Shown here piece after piece: positions 34,301 to 46,548 of a stretch of DNA of 64,000 bases. The stretch covers positions 24,454,422 to 24,518,421 of the forward strand of contig CM055109.1 of assembly GCA_029204225.1 (NCBI GenBank). Direction: 5' to 3'. The position numbers and the translations under genes were made by a program. The notes under the pieces are model-generated. The model had not been told where the DNA came from and made no database searches. It saw nothing but the letters and a program-made list of their open reading frames with translations. Positions within the stretch are counted from its first letter, which is position 1. Each line of letters begins with the position of its first letter. The stretch is from Diphasiastrum complanatum (taxonomy: Eukaryota; Streptophyta; Lycopodiopsida; Lycopodiales; Lycopodiaceae).

Positions 34301-34914
34301 AGTCTTCAAAAAATATGTATATCAAATCAGATACTATGAGATCTCAGATACTATCATAACTTCCTTTTCACTATTGCATTCTCTTATTCGTTTTGTTTTG
34401 CTGGAGAACTCGAAAATCCTTGATTTCATGATTGGTTCTCTTGCAGGTACTTGTAGAAGAGTTTGGTCTTGGGCTATTGTTGATGTTGATCATGCAATTG
34501 TTGATGGTTTTTGTTTGGTCAGATGTGGTCTTATTCTTCTTATTAGATTGCTACTTATTAAAATACACAATATTCACTTGTTATGTAATGAGGATAAGGT
34601 CTTCTTTTGTCCTCCATCTTGCATGAAACTTGTTGTCAGCTTCCTGGGTCACAACACAAGAGTATTGCTCAAAAGAAATACTAATTTGTTATTTGTTTGA
34701 ATTCATTAAAACTGATCGTGGACTGGAGTTCCTCGACTCATCTTGAGCAATAGAAATTTCTATCTCAAAAAGAGACCAGTGGTGACATCTATGATTTCAT
34801 ATAAACAAGTTAGGATATACCATGTTTCTTTTAAAGTGGAACCATTATTTACATGAGCTATTTGCAAATCTTTTAGATTCTGGGACATAATGGCTAATGC
34901 TTTGCCATCCTTTG
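34301..34914. other. no recognised feature; 108-codon ORF
   Basis: A plus-strand ORF at 34374-34700 is hydrophobic (AIVDVDHAIVDGFCLVRCGL) and matches no family I know. Neighbouring minus-strand sequence near 34730-34900 may be more copia-2. I would not call a gene here. Confidence 0.3.
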
Positions 34915-35740
34915 TCAAGTAAATGATTTTTAGCCAAAGAAACATAAAACATGAATAGACATGTTCTATCTGTAGTGTGCTACTATCTTGTGGTGCTCTT
35001 AATTCCTATATGTTTATAGATTGATGTCTTTTGCAATCTAAGATAATAAAATAAGAATTTATAAAACCTTGGAATTTCAATGGAGGTTGATGAATGCCTA
35101 CGTCGTTATGATAATGCATTTGCATATATGAGCTCAAAACTTCTCATTTTCTTGCTACCTTTCACAACATGAAAGAAATCCATATCTAGACTAGGTTGTC
35201 AGACCAACTGGAATCTGGTTACTATACAAAACTGGTAGGGGGGGAGTTTTGTGCCATGGTAGTCCGTTTGTTACATAGACTTGAATACTCATAACCGACC
35301 TCCCATCTTTGCAAAAAAAAAAAAAAATCGGAATTCCAGTAAAGGCATGTCAAAAACTCATGATAAGTATCATTCAAGTATGGGTTTTGGATAACAAAAT
35401 TTGATCTTAAAGCCACTTAGGCTAATGTCAAGCCAAAAACAAATGCTTGTGGAGATTGGTTTAAATAAGAGTTCATTTTTGTAGAGTGTTCTAGGTGAGG
35501 ACTAAGATTAATGTTCAACACTCCCCCTTAAGCTTACCACTAGAAACTTGAATGTAACATACTAACTAAGGTGATGTCTTTAGCCTTTGGCAAAGGCTTT
35601 GCTGGAATATCAGCCAATATGTTATCAATATGACAGTAACTTAATTCAACATCCTTATTCTAATCTATCTCCAAGAAAATGAAATTGAACTTCAATGTGT
35701 TTAGTGATTTTGTGGGTTCAGAGAAAGAGCAATTTCAATA
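34915..35740 (-). repeat. S6: internally deleted S block with canonical copia-2 LTR end
   Basis: 34915-35260 matches about 30050-30390. It then jumps to the equivalent of 32060. On the minus strand the purine tract AAGGGGGAG (35521-35529) precedes a canonical LTR start TGTTGAACATTAATC at 35520. The copia pol tail DVELSYCHIDNILADIPA lies at about 35640-35540. This copy confirms the LTR boundary that is mutated elsewhere. Confidence 0.7.
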
Positions 35741-35748
35741 TTGTTGCC

Positions 35749-38583
35749 CATTAGCAGGTTTGTTGCAGTTTTGCGGTGTTGTGAGTCAATCCGGACGTAT
35801 GATTTGAGGGTACTGAAGTGATGTCATTATCATGGTCATTAAAGATAGCATTGAAAGAAAAATTGAGCCGACTAGTGCTAGCATTATGCAGTAATTAAGA
35901 ATGAGGTGGTATATGTGCCCCGTTTAGCAATGGCATTGGTTAGTGGTTAGACCAGGTAGAGCTCATTAAAAGGACAACTTTGGAGTAATAATATTATCAT
36001 TTGTGTCGATCTCAATAAGACCTTCAATAGCAAATGCATTGAAATTGTAGTGTATTGATCAATTGTGAAGTAAAGATCATGGATTAGAGTTTATAAGTTG
36101 TAATTTGTTGTTCCATTGTTACGAATGTTGTAAGGAAGACATGGCTGATGAGGACATACCAAGGAGACCTATGTGACATAGGAGACAGCCTAATGACGCG
36201 ACCATTGAGGAGGAGTTACGCTAAACCCTAAATTTACAATAATTGTTTGGAAAGGATAACTACAGATGGCGGAATGAGCGAGAAAACAAATGCAAGAGTT
36301 CGAAATCTGGGACACAGAGTACCAGTTATTTGGCGTCAACATGGTGTTGTGAATTTTTGTTGGACTACTCATATTGTATGGTTTGCTTTCTACCGCAGTT
36401 GGTGGAAGATGCATGACTAAATTGTAAACCATTAGCAGGTTTGTTGTAGTTTTGCGGTGTTGTGAGTCAATCCGGACGTATGATTTGAGGGGACCGAAGT
36501 GATTTCATTATCATGGTCATTAAAGATAGCATTAAAAGAAAAGTTGAGCCAATGGGTGCTAGCATTATGTAGTAATTAAGAATGAGGTGGTATACGTGTC
36601 ACGTTTAGCAATGGCATTGGTTAGTGGTTAGACCAGGTAGAGCTCATTAAACGGACAACTTTGGAGTAATAATATTATCGTTTGCGTCGATCTCAAGAAG
36701 ACCTTCAATAGCAAATGCATTGAAATTGTAGTGTATTGATCAATTGTGAAGTAAAGATCATGGGTTAGAGTTTATAAGTTGTAATTTGTTCTTCCATTGT
36801 TACGAATGCTATAAGGAAGATATGGCTGACGAGGACATACCAAGGAGACCTATGTGACATAGGAGACAACCTAATGACGCAACCATCGAGGAGGAGTTTG
36901 GCAACTTGGTAAATTTACAATAATTATTTGGAAAGGATAACAACAGATGGAGGAATGAGCGAGACAACAAATGCAAGAATTCGAATTCTGGGAGACAGAG
37001 TTCCAGTTATTTGGTGTCAACATGGTGTAGTGAATTTTTGTTGGACTACTCATATTGTATGGTCTGCTTTCTGCAGCAAGCAGTTGGTGGAAGATGCATG
37101 ACTAAATTGTAAACCATAATATTATGCGATAGATAATCAATTCTATGTGTACACGGTTGTTGATTCAAGATACTATACATAGTTAGGGATGTTTCTTAGA
37201 AAAAGCAAGGAGGAATTTTATGGGAAAGGGAAAGAAGGAAACAAAAATTGGTTACGAGGGCAACAATAAGGAATTTTTTTTTTATATATATGTTCTGGAA
37301 GGAAATTACCATACTTTGTGTTAGATAATGATTGGTAATGGTTAAATGTTGTATAAGTTTTTTTGGTATGAGTATGGTAACTAGAGACATTTCTATAATG
37401 TTGTGCATTAGCAGGTTTGTTGCGGTTGTGCGGTGTTTTGCAGTTTTGCGGTGTTGCGAGTGATTCGGATGTACGATGTGAGGGGGTCGAAGTGATAGCA
37501 TTATTATGGTCATTAAAGATAGCATTAAAAGAAAAGTTGGGCCGACGGGTGCTAGTATTATGTAGTAATTAAGAACGAGGTGGTATATGTGTCCCATTTA
37601 GCAATGATGTTGGTTAGTGGTTAGACGAGGCAGAACTTATTAAAAGGACAACTTTCAAATAGTAATATTATCTTTTGTCATTTGCATCGATCTCAAGGAG
37701 ACGTTCAATAGCAAATGCATTGAAATTGTAGTGTATTATATGTTCTTTCTGAAATGTTTATGTAGAAATTTGTATGCAATATAGTGATACAGATTTTGCA
37801 ATTGATGCGATTAGTTATAGACCCTAGTTTTACACATGTTCTCATTTGTCAAAACATGTGAACTTCTAGTCATTCACACTCCACAATTTGCTTAAGACCT
37901 AGATTCTATTATGGGTTGCAACTAAAACATATAACTTACCATGAAAAGTGTCTTCATTTAATAAGCAAAAAAACAAATCGAACCAAAATAACTAAACTAA
38001 TTTTTCATATGATTTGATGTTTACAAGCGTAATTATCATATTTTTATTATAGGTTTGAACATGAAAGTTAGCAAATTATAAAACCTTTATCATGTATGAT
38101 GTATTCACATATCAATTGATGATCCTACAATTCATGCAATGTCAATCACACTTTATCTATGCATCAAAAATAAGTTAACACCACAAGTACTAACCTTATA
38201 CTAAATCTTCAGATTGTATCATGCAATGCACATCACACAATAATCAATCATAGCAAATGGCTTGGATGTACTTGGAGATTCTTGCTTCATGGTTGAGCTC
38301 TTTATTATTTGTTGCTTAAATTGATCTATTGTCACACATGTTCTTGAGTGTCTACCTTTCACTTGTGACTTGGTCTGCATTTGTCTCTTGCCAAGTGGAG
38401 GCTTGGGTGATGAGATATCATGACATGGGGCTAGTCTTGCCTTTGTAAATATGACATTCTATTTTGAGCAGTTCATCAAATGCAAGGCCATCATAGGCCA
38501 AAATTTGATGTAATGTTCATTAACATTTTTGAAATATGATAAAAGCTTAGCTTCAAGAAAATTGACTATAGAGAGATCATGCA
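35749..38583. repeat. Q block, three tandem copies, inverted relative to 0.1-2.15 kb
   Basis: The word CATTAGCAGGTTTGTTG starts units at 35749, 36430 and 37406. The first period is 681 bases; the second is longer because it carries an additional segment. The last two units pair with bases 122-2150 as an inverted repeat. Two units carry an ATG frame (36141, 36822) reading MADEDIPRRPM then TGA, then ATIEEE. It is broken in every copy, so I do not call a gene. Confidence 0.7.
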
Positions 38584-40860
38584 CTTTAGTGGGAATATCT
38601 ACACAAATCAACAATTGCTTCATTATGTGCAACACACTAGTGCTGAAAACAATGCACTCAAGAATGGCATGTCGGAGTTGAATGCTGCTGTCACTACTCT
38701 TCGAGGATCAAACCAAGAAATGTTAGAATCCATGGAAAAGTTGGGATCCGAGAGTTTAAAATCTGTCGTTGATCTAAAAGTTATCAATAAGGAAATGATG
38801 AAGATGAAAAGAAAGAGAGTACCGATGAATAATATTGATGACCTATCTACACATAGCGGCAATAAAAAAAAAAGAATCCAAGCACTCAAGTATGTTGTCA
38901 TCTAAACTGTTTATTTGATTTGTATATGTCATTGCTTGATTTGCACTTGATAACATGGATTATTTATTTACTAATCATAATTTGAGTTTCATATGTTTGT
39001 TGCAGATCATGTTTGGTGGCAAAGAACTATTTAACAGATCGTTCATGAATTGGATCATCTTTAATTTTTGTTTACCAAGAAAGTCAGCAAAGGAAATGAT
39101 AAAAAATGCTCAGTTTGAAAAAACGAAAAATGAAATTGTAGAGACTGTTTTGATTAAGGTTCAATTATACTTGGATGCGAATGTGATACAAGGTGCATGT
39201 GATGTATCTGGAATTAGCAAAAATGCTTATTCTATTTTTTTTAGAATAGTTAAAGAAGCTAACTCCCAAGTGGTGGTGAAGAAAATTAATCTTCCACGTC
39301 CATATCGGGTAAGATTAGCAAGAAATTTTTATAATGATAGAATGTTTAAAGTAGTTGGCCAACCACTTCATATAACTGAATTATACAAATCAGAATATGG
39401 TGAGCTCAATTACAACGATCGCAATAATATTTTCCTTGATATTGAAAATGTTCTAAAACACATTATTCGATTCTATAAACTAGACGACCATCAAGTAAAT
39501 GGAAAGATCATTATTGTAATAAAATTTGGGGTTAGAAGTTGGAACATGTGAGTGTCACTTTGATGAACAAAATTTCAGATACAGATGATTGAACGTTTAG
39601 TGTTCAATCGGAAAATCACATATGGTGGTTGGCGGCATTCCAGGTATACATTTCAATTTTCATTTAGAATATCTATATAAACAATTCATACCTTGCCAGT
39701 TTTTATTGACATGTCATGCATTACTTGTTTCTCTACAGGTCTTGAAAGAAGACCACGAAATACTATCATGGATAATTTCAAGAACAAAAAATGGCAAGAT
39801 TATAAAGAGACATTTGGAGGGTGAGAAATCTACAGTCGAAAACCATGAAAGTTTTTAAATTCAATGGCACCTTGCAGGGGATCTGAAAACATTAAAATGT
39901 ATGTATAATGTCTCTCATGGGGCAACATCAAAGCATCCATGTCTTTATTGCATGAAGGATTGCTACAATATGAATTTGGGACGATCAACAAACACTGGCC
40001 CAACACGAGCAGTTGAAGATGCAAATATGAAAAGTGTTCTGCCAATTACATTAAAATATGTTCACATACGCACATTGCATGTTGAGGTTCGTATTATTGA
40101 AAAACTAATCTACCTGCATATTCTACTAGCATGGAATCAGAAATCAGAGCCAGTGGCTAAAGCAGCAATTAGGAGGTTGGAAATAGTTTTGTCAAATGCA
40201 GGACTACATAAAGGGAATGTCACGATTGAAGAAAGTGACACACTCTCAGGGAAAAAATGAAACATTCCTAATAAGCCATCAATTGGAGGTGCTAAAGCAA
40301 AAAGAATCCAATCACACATGCAAAGAATCAAGTGTCAGATACGAAATATGGAAAGAAATTGTTCAAGCCACACGAACACTCGAAGGAAGTAATTGAGTGG
40401 AAAAGGGACAAGTGTGGACCAATTTAGACAAACTCATAGGTGTTATTAGGAATGAAAACCTATCATCAGAAGATATGTGGACTTTGCAAAATCATTGCAC
40501 CACGTTTGTAAAATATGTACATGTTTGTTGGGGAAAACACAACTTTACTCATTAGATGGTGCTAATCTATAACATTATCTGGTAATTTTATCATTCAGGC
40601 TTATATTTTTTTCTACTGATGTAACTAATCAAAACTATTGTTTGCAGCACATCCTTCTTCATCATGCAACTTATTTTGCAAAGGAATATGAAAAAATCTC
40701 ATTGGCAAGCAAGGGGACCATTTCATAGAGCAACAAATCATGGAGGACACAATTCAAGAAATAAATATTTAGTTCAACTTTTTCAGTGGTTTTACAGAAG
40801 AGCACAATTTAGATATCAAGCTAAAAACTCGCCAAGTATTACGAAAACTAAACAATATCA
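38584..40860 (+). pseudogene. transposase-like gene with introns, class unresolved
   Basis: Exon 1 (to 38889) is a predicted coiled coil (HTSAENNALKNGMSELNAAV) with a basic end (KMKRKRV). A GTATGT donor at 38890 and AG at 39004-39005 bound a 116-bp intron. Exon 2 has VETVLIKVQLYLDANVIQGA, SKNAYSIFFRIVKE and LYKSEYGEL, ending TTCCAG/GTATAC (donor at 39644). The exon from 39739 has VLKEDHEIL, HLAGDLKTLKCMYNV and HPCLYCMKDC. A last exon from about 40648 reads HILLHHATYFAKEYEK, then in another frame FHRATNHGGHNSRNKY. This layout (GD-K, CxxC, then LxHA...HK) resembles multi-copy RNase-H-like transposases known from invertebrates and fungi. Several stops and frameshifts show it is dead. Confidence 0.5.
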
Positions 40861-42244
40861 ATACCAATATAATACCTACTTACCAGATCATAATCATCAT
40901 AATCAATGACGTTTGTTCTGCTGATGTCATGTCCTGCAATGGCCTCTACATTTTTGGAGGGGTTATATCTAGCCCTAGGGGGATATCTTTTTTGAAATTC
41001 CAAAAATTCCTCCTCTGTAGGCAAAGTTTTTTCATAGGCATTAGATTTTTCAATCATGGCCTTCAAGGCCTCATTGTCAGATTTGCAATCGCCATCTTTA
41101 TCATAATCTACCTCACTTTCAAGGTCATCATATCAATAATCAACATTGTCAGAAAATTTTGATAATTTTTGAGCAAAAATTAAGAGGATTTCATCCTCTC
41201 TCAAATTCAATACATCTTCTATATCATTAAATGATATATAACATTCATCATTTAAAAAATATGAAGGAACATCGAGTAGAGTTAATTAATTAACAAGAGA
41301 TGCAGATAGAAGAGAATCATAGAGGATTATAGAACGTATTAGAGGAGTTTTGAGTTTCAAAAAGACCACCCTTTAAGAATTCGTGCAAGATGCCGTTTTT
41401 ATTATTAAAATACTATAACACTAATTCTTTTGACTTGCCATAACTTTTTAATCGTAGCTTAGAAGTATGTGATCTAACATATCTTTGGAAAGCCATTGTT
41501 GAGCACTTTCTAATGCACCAAGCTCTACTAAATTCGGACTTACCACTAAAAAGTTATGCCATTTTTGGTATGGAATCAAAATGTGGACTCAAAAAGTTAC
41601 GTTACGTAGATTTCAAATTTGAGTGTTCTGATTGGTCTATGTGTCAGAAAAAATTGAGAAAAAATATAAAAAGAATTTTTACAAAGGGTTCTTTTGGAAT
41701 TTAGAACTCCTCTAATGAGGGAGAGTTTTTTGATAATCTGAAGCCATAGATACTTCAGCTTCAACCCCTATATCAATATATGCATCATTTACATCAATTG
41801 GAGCATGTGTAGATACTTCGATCAATGGAACAGTTGAAGATTCAACAGACTCATCATCTGGAATTTCAGCAGATATGTAGAAGACAAAAGTCATTCCTTT
41901 GATTAGAAGGCAACATATTATTTTGTGGATATCATAGTATATATTTCTTTTGAAATGGTCATGTAGGTTCTATCGTGTTTATGCTTAGAGGATGGTTGGG
42001 AATGTACAAGGTCCTGAAAATGAACGAAATAAAAATTATTTATATCCAAAGCAGGAGTACTAATAATCTGAGAAAAATTGTCAAGATAAGAAATTAAATT
42101 ATAACAATTCTCATTAACTAGCTTTTTGATATCGAAGGGAACAAAAAAAATACTAGCAAAATACTCTAACGTGTTAGATAGAATGTCACTGGCATTAAAA
42201 AAATCCATAAGTTTGTCATCTGAGGGCATGGAGGAACTAGCCAT
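40861..42244 (-). pseudogene. unrecognised minus-strand coding module
   Basis: A plausible start at 42244 reads MASSSMPSDDKLMDFF, then SDILSNTLEYFASIFF and HKHDRTYMTISKEIYTMI (to 41918). The next frame (41894-41712) is acidic: AEIPDDESVESSTVPLIEV, DVNDAYIDIGVEAEV. After about 0.4 kb without coding signal, a further stretch (about 41275-40850) has SYFLNDECYISFNDIEDVL, SEVDYDKDGDCKSDNEALKA and LPTEEEFLEFQKRYPPRARY. The acidic plus Lys/Arg-rich composition would fit a Gag or coat-like ORF of a retroelement or endogenous pararetrovirus. No diagnostic motif is visible and I leave it unassigned. Confidence 0.35.
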
Positions 42245-42519
42245 ATTGAATCTGATATCGGTTTAACGTGACATATAAATATCGGTATAGGAATAAAGCA
42301 AAGTGCGCACGCCGATCTGATATGGTAAGGCCGAGAATGAAATTTTTCGAAAAGCACTCGTCGGAAAGTGGCTGATATCGATTCAGTGCGCCTAAATGAA
42401 TACGAGCATGCACAGCAAGGGATGGCGCGCGTCGATTCGATATCGCAAGAATGAAAAAAAACAAGAAGGCTAGAGAGTTCAGAATAAAAGATCACAAAAT
42501 TGAAATATGGAAAGTGGTG

Positions 42520-42536
42520 CACATATTTATAGCCAA
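42520..42536 (-). promoter_or_regulatory. TATA box upstream of the minus-strand module
   Basis: Minus strand reads GGCTATAAATATGTGCACCA, a good TATA element about 285 bases before the ATG at 42244. The leader between them is unusually rich in ATATCG words and GC-richer than its surroundings. Confidence 0.5.
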
Positions 42537-43002
42537 TTTATGTTGATCACAACCATACAATTGTCAAATAATGAATTGTGTTTTACAGCCTATATTTATC
42601 CACCAATCAGAGTGAGACAAATCTGTATCTACGACATAATACATTAACTAGTCTATCACTAGATTCAACGAATCATCATTAGCCCTGACCCTAGAATCTC
42701 TACCTGTGCCAGAATACATTAAATAGACAATCACTAGCCTCGTAGAATAATCATTAAAAAAATTATAAACAAATGATTAATGGATATCATTGAAAAACAT
42801 GCACGAGGAGAATTATTACAATCTCTTGCCCTATTTAAGCACAATAAATATGCAAATTTTTCTTTTGAGATAATGTTCATTCAAAACATTTTCATAAGTC
42901 TTTCATTATGCATTCCAGTGTGAGTTTTCTGCATAAGGGATATCGGATCAGCGCGCCTAGCATACGATGTATTTGCTGTATTTGGACTGCGTGTGATAGA
43001 TT
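42537..43002. other. non-coding gap before locus B
   Basis: AT-rich, no ORF of note. Contains CCCTATTTAAGCAC (plus-strand TATA-like, near 42831) and, at about 42948, GATATCGGATCAGCGCGCCTA. The latter resembles GATATCGATTCAGTGCGCCTA at about 42372. Homology to locus A starts at about 43003. Confidence 0.45.
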
Positions 43003-43669
43003 TAGTGTCTTTTAGTTCCAGAAAGCTCTTCTTCTTCTAATAAGGGAAAGAAATCCAAAAAACATAAAAATAAAGGAGGGATAAGAAACACACGGTTGTT
43101 CAAAATCATGACCTAGTTACCACCAAATTTAGACAAGGAAATGTACGTTGCAATCCAGAGGGACATTACATTAATGAATGTCCTAGTGGCTCATGGTATT
43201 GCACTGTTTCAATATGTACACTCATTGGACAATGATTGTGGAGGATTACAGGCTGTGAAAACCACGGGGGCATTTGCAATGCAGATGCATCAACAACAAC
43301 CACCACAGCCACAGATGCAACAACAGCCAACAAACACGTTGTCAACAACGACCGCAAATGATGCAAGGCCAAAAGCCACAATGACCATTCTAGTGGCAAA
43401 GAGTTCTATGAGCACACAATTGACGTTATCATTGATGCACGACCATTTCGCGTCAACAATGGTATTGAATGAATCTGAAGCATGCATAACAAGTTAGGGC
43501 GGAGATTAAAAAATTGGTAATGGTGGAAATTATATATACTTTGGTTAAGCCCTATAGTTATAGTCACCCAAGAAGAATGGCAACCTATTACCGCAAACTT
43601 AGTTCATTTACTGTAAAGGATCATTTCCCATTGTCGTTAACCGAAATGTTTTTGGATGAAGTCACAAGG
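43003..43669 (+). pseudogene. gypsy-2 gag nucleocapsid and RT fragment (locus B)
   Basis: Same as 12227-12926. The Ser/Lys linker reads SSSSSNKGKKSKKHKN. The zinc knuckle reads CNPEGHYINEC, keeping His but missing a Cys through a short deletion. A Gln-rich run (HQQQPPQPQMQQQP) follows. RT reads AEIKKLV, then YYRKLSSFTVKDHFPLSL and EMFLDEVTR, ending where the LTR starts. The 118-codon frame at 43141-43497 crosses the knuckle out of frame and is not a real gene. Confidence 0.72.
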
Positions 43670-45372
43670 TGTTATGTACCATAACGGTACGCCCTTTAGC
43701 AAGGGCCTCACAAGGGCCATGACACAGGTCTGGCATTATCAACATGTTTGGGTGCCACACGCCACCATCCTAAGTGGTCACGTGTTGCCAGCATGACCGT
43801 GCTTGATAGGACCCACTATGCTATGTCTATGTAGTGGTGGGGTTTTCTGTTGGAGAAAGAGGGTGTGTGAGTGTGAGAAATGAAAATAGCTCTAAAAGAA
43901 AACGAACACGAAACGAAGCAAACTCGAAACTCAAACGAGAAATGAACTCAAACAAAAAGTCTTTGTGCGCAACGGAATGAGCTATATTACTCTTTGCCTA
44001 AGCATGACTACGCCTATCAGAAACAAGCAGAACGTTAGTGATAGAAATCACGGTCATTCTGATTACGTAGCCAAACATTAGAAGAATAATTTGTCATGAA
44101 CAGCTAGACAAATTATTTGTCGTGGATGATTCACGAAAGAGCTAGACTGAGCTCGACTGATAATCAATGGCGAATGATGCGCGAAAGGCACGACTATATT
44201 TAGTTGTCAACAGCTAGACTAATAATAACTCGCTAATAACAGATTAACAGATTGAGCAACAAGAAAGTCAGACTGAATGAAAATAAGCATAGCAATATGA
44301 CACAAATCTGAACGCAAAACAAAAGAGCTGTTATCAGATTAAGTATAGCAAAATATACATGTCAATAATTTTGGTAGAGCACAAGACAATAGCGGACTAA
44401 ACTGTGTGCTCTACAAAGCTAATTCAATCCGCAAAAGGAATGAATCTGTTACTGACAATACAAAAGAATCAATGTGCAAGACATCTACTTCCTCTATCTC
44501 TAATAAGCTTTTGATGCTATTATTTTACACACACACTTGTTCTTCAATCACTTGTCTCAATACGCAAATGGTATTCAATATATATATACACAATGTTACA
44601 GTGTGCAGATGAAGAATGTACAAAGTGGATGTGTTGTCAGTAGGAGATTGTGGGTGGCTGTTGTTGTTGTTAAGTCTGTTAGTACAGTTGCATGGGATGA
44701 GCGTGAAAAGGCCTTGATGTTAGCTTTTGCTTAAATGAACGTTGGTGAACATGCGAAAAATGCGTCACTCTAACGAAATGCCTTAGGATTTGATTTACTT
44801 GGTGCCTTCACTTTTCCTAGGGCACTTTAGGCATTTTGTAAGGCAGTGTCGCCTTTTTCGCCTGTCACAAAACACATGTAAAAACACAATGTCGCGTTTT
44901 TTGCCTTTTCTTCGCCTGTGAGAATCTACTTGTATTTATGTAGATAGTTGCATTTTATTCGTCTGTCTTATTTTACATGTAAACATGCAGATTGTGCGAC
45001 AACATGAATAAAAATGCAACATGAATGGAGACAAATTAAAATGAGATTTAGGAGAGTAGAGGAGATACATCCAACATTTTCTTCTTTCCATTCACTCAAT
45101 CTACCTAGGAGTTGGTGGATGGAGAGCACGTGCATGAGCCAGGATGTATGTCTAGGCTAGGAGATGTGTGCTAGGGAGAGCCGAGTACGATGGCTGGTGG
45201 TAAGGGATGCCAGTTATCATAGGAGGCTTGACCAAGCATGAAGATGTCGATAGCTCCAGTGCATGGGGGTGGATCGGTTGTGACCCTATGGATGGGCAGT
45301 TACAATGTGTCATGACTAGTATGGGGTGTGCGGAACCTTCAAGGCAGTCGAAGACCTTAGGAAACTGTAACA
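43670..45372 (+). mobile_element. gypsy-1 5' LTR (locus B)
   Basis: TGTTATG...CTGTAACA, 1.70 kb, co-linear with 12927-14625. TATA box at 44578-44588. The decayed PBS TGGTATTAGAGC is at 45375-45386. It inserts into gypsy-2 RT at the same codon as in locus A, so the nested arrangement was duplicated as a unit. Confidence 0.72.
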
Positions 45373-45374
45373 GT

Positions 45375-46230
45375 TGGTATTAGAGCAGTTGATTTTCTAA
45401 AAGGTGCACACGTCCTCTTTCATTCCTTTGCAGATTGGTATTCCTTTTAATGGATCGTGCCTGTTTTCTTTTGTTTAACCTTTGTTCAAGCTTACTCTTG
45501 GGTAAAGGTTAGTATGTGAATGTAAAGCTTGTTTTTCTTAAAAGAGGTTATTCACTATGGCTTTCCATTTTTTTTTTTATATTCAAACTTTAATTTTCGA
45601 GTTTGCATAAATAAAGGTAATTGGTTGGCTTAAAGCTACTTGGAAACTTTAAGCTTTACCTTTGATTTACTCTAAAGAAATGATTCTTTCATGGTTTCAT
45701 TCTAGTTTTGAAAAAAAAAAATCCACTTTAAACTTTTTGTTTAAAGTATTGGATGTGGCTCCTTTGGGACCTATGTACTACTTCGTTTTGCATGCAGTCC
45801 CATAGTTTCAATCCATCTCTTTGTACAGATATTGCAGCAGGCAATCCACGAACCTGCGGGAGGGGGGATTAAATTATCTTACCTCCTCCTCTGTACCTGC
45901 AGATCTCCCAAGGTAGGAGAGGAGCTACAATATGTTACGTTGGTGTTGGAGGTTGGAGAAGGGGCCTTAGATATTTTTTATAAAGCTTTGAGGACCATAG
46001 GCCATGTGGCACCATTTAGTGGCCCCACATGGTAAGAAAGTCCTGGAAGAGACAAATGGGGCCTTTCTCAGGTCCCACCTGTCCTTTTTGTATGAGGTTG
46101 GAGAGGAGCTTTGGGGAGGGAGAAAAGGAGGTACGTTGACTTCCTTTTCGTCATTATCAAAAATTGCTTGTAGAGTTTAGGAGTTCTCAAGCTTGTTAGT
46201 TTCTTGAGGCCGTTTTTCTCAGTTATTGTT
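45375..46230 (+). mobile_element. gypsy-1 PBS and leader (locus B)
   Basis: PBS at 45375-45386, then a leader lacking the 351-bp segment found only in locus A. It ends at 'tttttctcagttattg' near 46230, where about 0.7 kb (the end of the leader and most of gag) has been deleted. Confidence 0.75.
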
Positions 46231-46527
46231 AGTTTCACGTGGATTTACGAAGACACGCACACTATGACCCGCAAAGAGTAGCAAAAGCCCAAAGTCAAAG
46301 ACAAACCCTCTACGGGCCCTCCTTTCAAAAAGGGCAAGGATCAAGTGGTCGACGAAGTGTCTCTTTCAAAAAAGAGAAAGAAGCACCCTCGTTTGGAGAG
46401 AGTTGACTTTGATAAGGCCAAAGGCGACGGGTTGTGTTTCTCCTATATGGAAAAGTTGCACCTTTCCAAGAACTGCCCAAAGAGATGGAAGAAGGGTGGC
46501 TGCTCCTTTAAGGCACTAGGTAATTGA
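46231..46527 (+). pseudogene. gypsy-1 gag C-terminal remnant (locus B)
   Basis: Only the end of Gag remains: a Lys-rich linker (SLSKKRKKHPRLERVDF) and one zinc knuckle, CFSYMEKLHLSKNC. Tyr again replaces the second Cys (46444-46446). Ends ALGN-stop at 46527. The capsid domain is deleted relative to locus A. Confidence 0.8.
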
Positions 46528-46548
46528 TCTTCTATTTCTTGTATTGAT

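Noticed and set aside
34374-34700. 108-codon hydrophobic ORF as a membrane protein gene
   Set aside because: No family motif, no promoter or splice context, and it overlaps likely copia-2 debris.
36141-37110. MADEDIPRRPM frames in the Q tandem units as a gag start
   Set aside because: The same TGA follows in the copies examined and no Gag motif appears downstream; too little to call.
43141-43497. Gln/Pro/Thr-rich 118-codon ORF as a novel protein
   Set aside because: It crosses the gypsy-2 zinc-knuckle region out of frame. The real frame is the gag nucleocapsid.
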